Origin: Bacillota bacterium
GTDB taxonomy: Bacteria; Bacillota; Clostridia; Clostridiales; Clostridiaceae
Reading direction: 5' to 3'
Length of the DNA stretch: 5,531 nt
NCBI GenBank assembly: GCA_030706015.1
Contig: JAUZPI010000160.1
Location: forward strand, 1-5,531
The notes below the pieces were generated by a model that was not told the DNA's origin, ran no database searches, and saw only the letters and a list, made by a program, of their open reading frames with translations. Shown here piece by piece: positions 1 to 5,419 of the stretch (within the stretch, counting starts at the first letter, position 1; each line of letters opens with the position of its first letter). The position numbers and the translations under genes are program-made.

Positions 1-62
1 AGTGGTAGAGCGTCACCTTGCCAAGGTGAACGTCGCGAGTTCGAATCTCGTCTTCCGCTCCA
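1..62 (+). tRNA. tRNA-Gly (anticodon GCC), 5' end cut off by the window
   Basis: The window opens inside the D arm. The anticodon stem TCACC (13-17) / GGTGA (25-29) encloses the 7-base loop TTGCCAA with anticodon GCC at 20-22, which reads glycine GGC/GGT codons. The T arm contains GTTCGAAT, and the 3' acceptor strand CTTCCGC is followed by discriminator T and an encoded CCA ending at 62. About 13 bases of the 5' acceptor strand and D stem are missing. Only three bases separate it from the next tRNA, so the two are almost certainly processed from one precursor. Confidence 0.95.
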
Positions 63-65
63 TAT

Positions 66-140
<75 letters not shown>

Positions 141-150
141 AAATGTATGA

Positions 151-200
151 AGTAGCTTATGCTCTAAGCTTTAATGGGTTAGTGCATAGGCTATTTTTAT
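151..200 (+). terminator. Rho-independent terminator of the tRNA cluster
   Basis: TAGCTTATGC (153-162) pairs with GCATAGGCTA (184-193) through one wobble. The stem continues past a single mismatch with CTAA (164-167) / TTAG (179-182). Five T residues follow at 194-198. It lies 10 bases after the tRNA-Cys CCA end. Confidence 0.75.
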
Positions 201-252
201 TTATTGTTAAGACCTATAAAGATGTATTTATAAAGACTTTGAAAAAATATTA

Positions 253-287
253 AAAAGCAGGATTAAGTATAGTTATATCCTGCTTTT
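253..287. terminator. Bidirectional terminator between convergent units
   Basis: A perfect 11-bp stem AAAAGCAGGAT (253-263) / ATCCTGCTTTT (277-287) has a 13-base loop. The stem is flanked by A residues on one side and T residues on the other, so it gives a hairpin plus U-tract on either strand. On the minus strand it lies 47 bases past the stop of the 334-1044 gene and should end that transcript. On the plus strand it backs up the tRNA terminator. Bases 288-333 hold nothing else I can identify. Confidence 0.85.
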
Positions 288-333
288 GTGATTTTATAAT
301 TTCATTAGTATGCAGTTTAGGAAAAGAGAAGGG

Positions 334-1044
334 TTAAAGCGCATCTAAACATATTAGCGTTCCTCTATCGATTAATTTACCCTTTCTTAAATAAAGTGGT
401 TTTACATTATGCTTAAAAAGAAACTTAATTACCTCATCTCCATATTTATAAAAGTTCAAGTCTCCATAAAAAGCCATGGTTTCCTTATCCAACAAACCGC
501 AGCACCCACCGATAAAGCCATAATCAAGACCTGGCAGCGTTATATCTCCGGGAGGTATAAGCAAAACATCTATACTATCTTCATTTTTTAGTGCTTTAGC
601 AATACTTTTATCGCTAGTTATTATTGCATTATCCGAAACAACAGCAGTAGAGCATTTTGTATAGCCTTGTTTTACATTAATTAATTTCTTATTTTGAATT
701 AAACTTAAGAGTGTTTCGTCAGTATAATTAAGTAAATGTATAAAGTGGTTTGATAAATTAACTGCATTAAGAGAGATATCAAAAGGATATTTGTCACATA
801 GTTCATTTTTTGAAAAATGCACATCGAAACCCAAGTTTTTCAAAGTATCAATAAAGTTGGAATGCATATTTTTATGGACTACTACATTGGTAGCATCAAC
901 AAAGTGCATAAGCATATCGGGGTGGCCGCAAACGGCATTGTATAAAGTTGAACATGGAGTGCACTCTATAGAATCATAACCAATTTGGTAAAGTGTGTTT
1001 TTTTCTTCTGACAAAATTCTATAATCAACGATAATTTTATTCAA
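334..1044 (-). CDS. DUF6873-like protein, possible guanidino-modifying-enzyme (GME) fold; function unknown
   Basis: This 236-residue protein has no signal peptide or membrane segment and should be cytosolic. I place the start at TTG (1042-1044). An in-frame TGA lies three codons upstream, the next internal Met is residue 43, and AAGGAAG (1054-1060, minus strand) sits 9 bases before the TTG. Visible motifs are GHPDM (40-44), YPFDISLNAV (86-95), KQGYTKCS (125-132), TSDKSIAKAL (143-152), a Gly-rich IPPGDITLPGLDYGFIGG run (163-180), two Cys at 181-182, and GD at 194-195. The pattern recalls clostridial proteins annotated as DUF6873 family GME fold, distant relatives of arginine deiminase and dimethylarginine dimethylaminohydrolase. 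The family call is from memory and no substrate can be given. C131, C181 and C182 are the candidate nucleophiles. The gene is monocistronic, divergent from ytxC and convergent with the tRNAs. Confidence 0.8.
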   Translation of the reverse strand: MNKIIVDYRILSEEKNTLYQIGYDSIECTPCSTLYNAVCGHPDMLMHFVDATNVVVHKNMHSNFIDTLKNLGFDVHFSKNELCDKYPFDISLNAVNLSNHFIHLLNYTDETLLSLIQNKKLINVKQGYTKCSTAVVSDNAIITSDKSIAKALKNEDSIDVLLIPPGDITLPGLDYGFIGGCCGLLDKETMAFYGDLNFYKYGDEVIKFLFKHNVKPLYLRKGKLIDRGTLICLDAL

Positions 1045-1101
1045 GTAAATTCACTTCCTTATTTATATATATTCAACTAATTACTTTTCAATTTTATCAA
1101 T

Positions 1102-1130
1102 AGTATATCAATTTCAAATAAATATTTGTA
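1102..1130 (-). promoter_or_regulatory. Possible vegetative promoter for the minus-strand gene
   Basis: Read on the minus strand, TATACT (1102-1107) is preceded by TGA, giving an extended -10 element. A weak -35 box TACAAA (1125-1130) lies 17 bases upstream. Transcription would start near 1095 and give a leader of about 50 bases before the TTG start. The region is so AT-rich that chance matches are likely. Confidence 0.35.
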
Positions 1131-1140
1131 CTTAGAAAAA

Positions 1141-1178
1141 TTTTTTTGAATTATTTAGGCAAAAAGTATTCAAAAAAA
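1141..1178. repeat. AT-rich inverted repeat in the divergent spacer
   Basis: TTTTTTTGAAT (1141-1151) is the exact reverse complement of ATTCAAAAAAA (1168-1178), with 16 bases between the arms. It lies between the outward promoters of the minus gene and ytxC. It could be an operator, a weak hairpin, or chance in AT-rich DNA. A plain A-tract AAAAATTTTTTT also spans 1136-1147. Confidence 0.4.
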
Positions 1179-1226
1179 CACTTCAATGTTTTATTATTCC
1201 TTGTCGATAATTGCTTTTAATATGAT

Positions 1227-1257
1227 GAATATACATTGGTATTAGACACATACTAAT
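1227..1257 (+). promoter_or_regulatory. Sigma-E-like sporulation promoter for ytxC
   Basis: GAATATA (1227-1233) and CATACTAAT (1249-1257), 15 bases apart, resemble the mother-cell sigma-E pattern ATATT - 13 to 15 - CATACAAT. I find no well-spaced vegetative TTGACA/TATAAT pair in this spacer. The start site would fall near 1263, leaving a short leader of about 16 bases that still includes the ribosome binding site. The assignment fits the sporulation family of the gene but rests on pattern matching alone. Confidence 0.45.
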
Positions 1258-1278
1258 TTTAGGAAGGGAGTGAGAAGG

Positions 1279-2181
1279 ATGTTACTTTTATGTGTCATAT
1301 ACGAAGGCGAAAATGAAGATGTAATGAATGGAATTGAAAATATAAAATATAATTTTGAACGGAAGAACGTTGCTATTGGTATATCAGAAAGTATAGAAAA
1401 TAAAACTCACTTCGTTAAGATCTTTTGTAGCGATGATGATTATACTGAAAAGGTAAATCATACCTTTAATATATATATGGCTGAAGTCTTATATGATGCT
1501 GTTATTAAGGAGTTTATTCATAAAAGTATTAATAGTTATCTCACAGAAAACTACTTTTTTCTGAAATATGATGAAATTCAAAAAATACGTACTTTATGTT
1601 ATCATGCACTTAAATGCAATGGTGCAATTTTAGATGAAAATGAGGTTTATTTTAATAATAGAAAAATTTCAATTACAAGGAAGATTGTCGATTGTATCGA
1701 AGAAAATAGTGATATAAATATTAAAGGATTTTTAACTTTTAGAATGGGTGAGTTCAAAGAAGATTTATGCAATTCAGTAGATAAGGTAGTAGAGAATTTC
1801 ATGGTAGAGAAAGAATATGAGGAATTTATAAAGCTTCTAAAATATTTTGTCGAGATACAGCAGTCTAAGGTTGAACAAGTAAATATATATATTGAAAGAA
1901 ATGGAAACTACATTATAAAAGATAAATTAGGAAATGATATCATGGACGATATACTAAGCGAATTAAGTGATACAAAATACACCGGTTCAGTGAGTATGGA
2001 TGATATGATTATAAGCGGGCTTATAACATTGGCTCCAGGTAATATTATATTTCACTGTGTAGATAATTGTGTTAACAAAGAATTGATTAATACCATAAAA
2101 AGTGTATTTTTAGACAGAGTTGAATTTTGTGAAGAATGCAATACCTGTAAAGAAATTAAAGGTCAGTATATTAAGAGTTAA
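1279..2181 (+). CDS. ytxC: Putative sporulation protein YtxC
   Basis: This 300-residue protein belongs to YtxC, a family found in endospore formers whose biochemical role is unknown. Hallmarks are FLTFRMGEF near residues 151-159 (compare the family's GF-x-FR block) and LITLAPGNIIFH near 248-259. The C-terminus carries a C-x2-C-x2-C cluster (C284, C287, C290). It has no signal peptide or convincing membrane helix; the first residues MLLLCVIY look like a buried beta strand. I prefer ATG at 1279 because GGGAG (1266-1270) lies 8 bases upstream. The in-frame GTG at 1270 overlaps that site and would add only three residues. The position directly upstream of thrS matches Bacillus subtilis ytxC-thrS. 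No terminator follows its stop, so transcripts run into the thrS leader. Identification is strong; function is open. Confidence 0.9.
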   Translation: MLLLCVIYEGENEDVMNGIENIKYNFERKNVAIGISESIENKTHFVKIFCSDDDYTEKVNHTFNIYMAEVLYDAVIKEFIHKSINSYLTENYFFLKYDEIQKIRTLCYHALKCNGAILDENEVYFNNRKISITRKIVDCIEENSDINIKGFLTFRMGEFKEDLCNSVDKVVENFMVEKEYEEFIKLLKYFVEIQQSKVEQVNIYIERNGNYIIKDKLGNDIMDDILSELSDTKYTGSVSMDDMIISGLITLAPGNIIFHCVDNCVNKELINTIKSVFLDRVEFCEECNTCKEIKGQYIKS

Positions 2182-2204
2182 GAAAACTAATTATAATATA
2201 AATA

Positions 2205-2233
2205 TTGACATTGCAGACACAATTGAATATAAT
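2205..2233 (+). promoter_or_regulatory. Vegetative (sigma-A) promoter of the thrS leader
   Basis: A perfect TTGACA (2205-2210) and a perfect TATAAT (2228-2233) are separated by exactly 17 bases. The start site should be near A2240, just ahead of the T-box Stem I. The -35 box begins 23 bases after the ytxC stop codon. A consensus-strength promoter suits a gene controlled mainly by attenuation. Confidence 0.92.
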
Positions 2234-2239
2234 CATATT

Positions 2240-2503
2240 AAAATAAATAAAAGCTGTGATAAGGAAGAGTAAATAAAGTGCTATTCTAAGAGAGGGAAGT
2301 CCTTGGCTGTGAGATTTCCTGAGTAAGTGTTATTGAAAACCACCTTGGAGTTGAGGACTGAAAATAGTAAGTTGCTACGCTAACCAGCGTTAAAGGTTCG
2401 AGATGGTAGTGTTTATTTTTAGAAGTTTAAAATTAAATACTGCAATTTGGGTGGAATCGCGATCATACTCGTCCCATATTTTGGGATGAGTTTTATTTTT
2501 TTT
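2240..2503 (+). promoter_or_regulatory. T-box riboswitch controlling thrS
   Basis: The leader senses uncharged tRNA and decides whether transcription reaches thrS. Stem I elements in order are AGTA of the specifier loop (2268-2271), AGAGAG (2290-2295 region), the GGGAA (2294-2298) / TTTCC (2315-2319) arm around GGCTGTGAGA, CACCTTGGAG (2341-2350) and TGAA (2359-2362). Stem II is ACGCT (2377-2381) / AGCGT (2386-2390); its AACC loop pairs with GGTT (2395-2398), a typical pseudoknot. Stem III is AGTGTTTA (2408-2415) / TAAATACT (2434-2441). The T-box TGGGTGGAATCGCGA (2448-2462) forms the antiterminator: TGGG with CCCA (2473-2476), bulge TGGAATC (2452-2458), then GCGA (2459-2462) with TCGT (2469-2472). 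That uses the 5' arm of the terminator, so the two folds exclude each other. The specifier triplet is not clearly a Thr codon (see findings). Confidence 0.95.
2467..2503 (+). terminator. Intrinsic terminator of the thrS T-box
   Basis: CTCGTCCCA (2468-2476) pairs with TGGGATGAG (2482-2490) through one G-T wobble, with loop TATTT and a T-rich run at 2491-2503. Bases 2469-2476 are shared with the antiterminator. When the T-box does not bind uncharged tRNA this hairpin should stop both the thrS transcript and any read-through from ytxC. Confidence 0.93.
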
Positions 2504-2539
2504 GAAAAAATATAATTTTACACGTCAGGAGGAATAAAA

Positions 2540-4453
2540 ATGATTAAAATTGAATTGAAGGATGGGAAAGTGCTGGAATTTGAAAAAGGTACTAAGGTTC
2601 AGGATATTACTAAAGCAATCAGCCCTTCACTTCTAAAGAAAGCAGTAGGAGCAAAGGTTAATGGTGAAGTAGTTGAGCTTATGACTGCTATAAATGAGGA
2701 TTCAAAATTAGAGGTATTAACATTTGATGATGAGGAAGGAAGAGAAACATTAAGGCATACAGGTTCTCATATCCTTGCGCAAGCAGTGAAAAGATTATAC
2801 CCTAATGTTAAGCTTGCTATTGGTCCAGCTATAGAGAATGGTTTCTATTACGATTTTGATGCGGATTTTTCATTTACTCCTGAAATGCTTAATGACATTG
2901 AGAAGGAAATGGAAAAAATAATAAAAGAAGATCTATCTCTTGAAAAGTTCGAGCTTCCAAGAAATGAAGCAATATCATTTATGGAAGAGAAAGAAGAGAA
3001 TTACAAGGTAGAACTTATAAATGATTTGCCAGAGGATGCAATTATATCCTTCTATAAACAAGGGGAATTTACTGATCTTTGTAGGGGACCTCACGTTCCA
3101 TCAACAGAAAAAGTTAAGGCTGTAAAATTACTTTCAATTGCAGGTGCATATTGGAGAGGTAATGAGAAGAATAAAATGCTTCAAAGAATATATGGAACAG
3201 CATTTACAAAGAAGGCTGACTTAGATCAATACATTCATATGTTAGAAGAAGCTAAGAAGAGAGATCATAGAAAATTAGGTAAAGAATTAGATTTATTTAG
3301 TATACATGAAGAAGGCCCAGGTTTCCCGTTCTTTCATCCAAAAGGCATGGTTGTTAGAAATCTGTTGGAGAATTATTGGAGAGAAGTTCATACAAAAGCA
3401 GCTTATCATGAAATTAAAACTCCGATTATATTAAATGAAGAATTATGGCATCAATCAGGTCACTGGGATCATTACAAAGAAAATATGTATTTTACAAAGA
3501 TTGATGAAAATGATTTTGCGATTAAACCAATGAATTGTCCAGGATCTATATTAGTTTATAAAAATTCATTACACTCATATAGAGATTTTCCATTAAGACT
3601 AGGTGAATTAGGACTAGTTCACAGACATGAAATGTCCGGAGCATTACATGGTTTAATGAGAGTAAGATGCTTTACTCAAGACGATGCTCATATATTCATG
3701 ACAAAAGAACAAATTACTGAAGAAATTCTAAATGTTATTAAATTAATAGACTCCTTTTATAAGGTATTCGGTTTTGAATATTTTGTTGAACTTTCCACTA
3801 GGCCAGAAGACTCAATGGGAAGTGATGAAGATTGGGATGCAGCTACTAATGGCTTAATAAGCGCTCTAAACTCAGCTGGTCTTGAATATAAGGTTAATGA
3901 AGGAGATGGGGCATTCTATGGTCCTAAAATAGACTTCCATCTAAAAGATTGTATAGGAAGAACATGGCAATGCGGAACTATTCAGCTTGACTTCCAAATG
4001 CCTGAAAGATTTGACTTGACTTATGTTGGATCAGATGGCGAAAAGCATAGACCTGTTATGGTTCATAGAGTTGTATTTGGAAGTATAGAAAGATTTATAG
4101 GAATCCTTATAGAGCATTATGCTGGTGCTTTCCCAACTTGGCTTGCTCCTGTACAAGTAAGAATCATGAACATTACAGATGGTCAAAGAGATTACGTTGA
4201 AAAGGTAGCGGAAAAATTAAGAGAAGTTGGTATAAGAGTTGAAACAGACTTAAGAAATGAAAAGATAGGATATAAGATAAGAGAAGCTCAATTACAAAAG
4301 ATTCCTTATATGATTGTCCTTGGAGATAAGGAAATGAAGGAAGGTAAAATTGCTGTTAGAAGCAGAAAAGATGGAGATATAGGAGCGCTTAACCTAGAAG
4401 ATTTCATTTTCAGAATGCGTGCAGAAATTGAACAAAAAATAAATAGTTTATAA
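2540..4453 (+). CDS. thrS: Threonyl-tRNA synthetase (class II)
   Basis: This cytosolic enzyme joins threonine to tRNA-Thr using ATP. It has 637 residues, the normal bacterial length. The N-terminal TGS domain spans about 1-61. The editing domain that removes mischarged serine follows, with H73 and H77 (HTGSH) and C181/H185 (CRGPH), matching E. coli H73, H77, C182 and H186. In the catalytic core the zinc ligands are C333 (MNCPGS), H384 (DDAHIF) and H509 (VHRVV). Motif 2 arginine R362 lies in HRHEMSG, and motif 3 GSIERF is at 514-519. The anticodon-binding domain begins near 535 (LAPVQVRI) and runs to the end. AGGAGG (2527-2532) sits 7 bases before the ATG. Expression is governed by the upstream T-box. 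All key residues are present, so the enzyme should be active and able to proofread. Downstream, the infC promoter begins 3 bases after the stop. Confidence 0.99.
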   Translation: MIKIELKDGKVLEFEKGTKVQDITKAISPSLLKKAVGAKVNGEVVELMTAINEDSKLEVLTFDDEEGRETLRHTGSHILAQAVKRLYPNVKLAIGPAIENGFYYDFDADFSFTPEMLNDIEKEMEKIIKEDLSLEKFELPRNEAISFMEEKEENYKVELINDLPEDAIISFYKQGEFTDLCRGPHVPSTEKVKAVKLLSIAGAYWRGNEKNKMLQRIYGTAFTKKADLDQYIHMLEEAKKRDHRKLGKELDLFSIHEEGPGFPFFHPKGMVVRNLLENYWREVHTKAAYHEIKTPIILNEELWHQSGHWDHYKENMYFTKIDENDFAIKPMNCPGSILVYKNSLHSYRDFPLRLGELGLVHRHEMSGALHGLMRVRCFTQDDAHIFMTKEQITEEILNVIKLIDSFYKVFGFEYFVELSTRPEDSMGSDEDWDAATNGLISALNSAGLEYKVNEGDGAFYGPKIDFHLKDCIGRTWQCGTIQLDFQMPERFDLTYVGSDGEKHRPVMVHRVVFGSIERFIGILIEHYAGAFPTWLAPVQVRIMNITDGQRDYVEKVAEKLREVGIRVETDLRNEKIGYKIREAQLQKIPYMIVLGDKEMKEGKIAVRSRKDGDIGALNLEDFIFRMRAEIEQKINSL

Positions 4454-4456
4454 TTG

Positions 4457-4485
4457 TTGACAAAAATAAAAAAGTGTAGTAGAAT
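4457..4485 (+). promoter_or_regulatory. Vegetative (sigma-A) promoter of infC-rpmI-rplT
   Basis: TTGACA (4457-4462, perfect) and TAGAAT (4480-4485, five of six) are 17 bases apart. Transcription should start near 4492, at the beginning of the structured leader. The -35 box starts only 3 bases after the thrS stop codon. Confidence 0.88.
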
Positions 4486-4492
4486 AATCTTC

Positions 4493-4608
4493 GTTAAGAA
4501 GAAACACGCCGTTTCTCACCTTACGGCACAGCTAGTAAGGTTTGGTTATCAACGTATGTAAGAGTATGTTTGTAATTGTAGGACGGCAAATGCCGTCCTT
4601 TTTTATTT
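4493..4608 (+). promoter_or_regulatory. Attenuating leader of infC-rpmI-rplT, probably an L20-type leader
   Basis: This untranslated leader ends in a strong terminator 47 bases before the infC start. In Firmicutes such as Bacillus subtilis, ribosomal protein L20 binds this leader and promotes premature termination; here that role is inferred from gene context. Local pairings I can see are CTTC (4489-4492) / GAAG (4498-4501), GAAAC (4501-4505) / GTTTC (4511-4515), GCCGT (4508-4512) / ACGGC (4523-4527), and ACCTTAC (4518-4524) / GTAAGGT (4535-4541). Several exclude one another. ACGGCA (4523-4528) can also pair with TGCCGT (4591-4596) in the terminator, a possible antiterminator. Confidence 0.75.
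4580..4608 (+). terminator. Attenuator / terminator upstream of infC
   Basis: AGGACGGCA (4580-4588) and TGCCGTCCT (4591-4599) form a perfect GC-rich stem followed by a T-rich run to 4608. It is the first good terminator after thrS, so it probably ends thrS transcripts as well as regulating infC. Confidence 0.93.
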
Positions 4609-4655
4609 ACATAATTAATATATTATTTTTCATTTGACTTTGGAGGTGAAAAACT

Positions 4656-5174
4656 ATTAGTAAAGATAAAAAATTCATAATGAATGAAGAAATTAGAGAA
4701 AAAGAAGTAAGAGTTATAGGTGACGATAACACTCAATTGGGAATACTCTCTACTAAAGATGCTTTAAAAATGGCTGAAGAAAAAGAATTAGATTTAGTGC
4801 TGATTTCACCTAATGCCAATCCGCCAGTTTGTAGAATAATGAATATTGGTAAATTCGTTTACGAACAAGCTAAAAAGGAAAAAGAAAACAAAAAGAATCA
4901 AAAAATAATCAATATTAAAGAAATCAGATTGAGTGCAACTATAGAAGAACATGATATTGAAATAAAAGCTAACAATGCTAGCAAGTTCATAAAGGCTGGC
5001 GATAAGGTAAAGGTGACAGTAAGATTTAGAGGTAGAGAAGCCGATTATGCCTACAAGGGAAACAAAATACTAGATGTATTTGTTTCAAAGATAGAAGAAG
5101 AGTATGTTATCGAAAAACCAGCAAAACTTGAAGGAAGAAATATGATAATGATTTTAGCTCCTAAAAGAGCATAA
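4656..5174 (+). CDS. infC: Translation initiation factor IF-3, started at AUU
   Basis: IF-3 binds the 30S subunit, keeps it apart from 50S, and rejects wrong start codons and initiator tRNAs. I start it at ATT (4656-4658): GGAGGTGA (4642-4649) lies 6 bases upstream, the frame stays open to the first ATG at 4680, and an in-frame TGA at 4647-4649 closes it above. The ATG at 4680 has no ribosome binding site and would drop eight residues (reading MSKDKKFI). The product is 172 residues, the usual length. The N-domain (about 8-70) includes NEEIREKEVRVIG and PPVCRIMNIGKF. A lysine-rich helical linker spans about 68-83, and the C-domain includes EIRLSATIEEHD (89-100) and KVTVRFRGRE (119-128). The gene leads the infC-rpmI-rplT operon. 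The AUU start permits autogenous repression, as known for E. coli infC. Confidence 0.95.
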   Translation: MSKDKKFIMNEEIREKEVRVIGDDNTQLGILSTKDALKMAEEKELDLVLISPNANPPVCRIMNIGKFVYEQAKKEKENKKNQKIINIKEIRLSATIEEHDIEIKANNASKFIKAGDKVKVTVRFRGREADYAYKGNKILDVFVSKIEEEYVIEKPAKLEGRNMIMILAPKRA

Positions 5175-5194
5175 TTGAGAGGAGGAAATTTATT

Positions 5195-5392
5195 ATGCCA
5201 AAAATGAAAACACATAGAGGTGCAGCTAAGAGATTCAAAAAGACAGGTACTGGAAAACTTAAAAGAGCAAAAGCTTTCAAGCGCCATATACTAACAAAGA
5301 AATCTGCTAAGACTAAGAGAAACTTAAGACAAACAGGATATGTTTCAGAAGCACAAGAAAAAGTAATGAAGAAATTATTACCATACCTATAA
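5195..5392 (+). CDS. rpmI: Large-subunit ribosomal protein bL35
   Basis: This is a 65-residue, very basic protein of normal L35 length that sits in the 50S subunit. It begins with the family signature MPKMKTHRGAAKRFKKTGTG and continues with the RAKAFKRHILTKKSAKTKR block, ending in KKLLPYL. AGGAGG (5180-5185) lies 9 bases before the ATG. It starts 20 bases after the infC stop and precedes rplT, the standard bacterial order, and should be co-transcribed with both under the leader attenuator. Nothing unusual is seen. Confidence 0.98.
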   Translation: MPKMKTHRGAAKRFKKTGTGKLKRAKAFKRHILTKKSAKTKRNLRQTGYVSEAQEKVMKKLLPYL

Positions 5393-5419
5393 TTTGTGGT
5401 ATTCGAGGAGGTTTTTTAA

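Noticed and set aside
409..979. Two + strand frames (409-591 and 791-979) opposite the minus gene
   Set aside because: Both are antisense shadows of the better-supported minus-strand gene and show no protein family features.
1061..1092. TTGAAA with TATATA or TATAAA on the minus strand, just before the 334-1044 gene
   Set aside because: Transcription would begin inside the ribosome binding site at 1054-1060, leaving no usable leader.
1270..1278. GTG at 1270 as the ytxC start
   Set aside because: The GTG is part of the ribosome binding site for ATG 1279 and has no suitably spaced site of its own.
2331..2350. GAA at 2335-2337 followed by ACC as an alternative threonine specifier
   Set aside because: This segment is the conserved GAA...CACCTTGGAG block near the top of T-box Stem I, not the specifier loop, although AATAA (2272-2276) could pair with TTATT (2330-2334).
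4680..4682. ATG at 4680 as the infC start
   Set aside because: No ribosome binding site lies within 30 bases, whereas ATT 4656 has an ideal one in the same frame.
5051..5287. Minus-strand frame of 78 codons across infC and rpmI
   Set aside because: It is antisense to two conserved translation genes and has no ribosome binding site or recognisable content.
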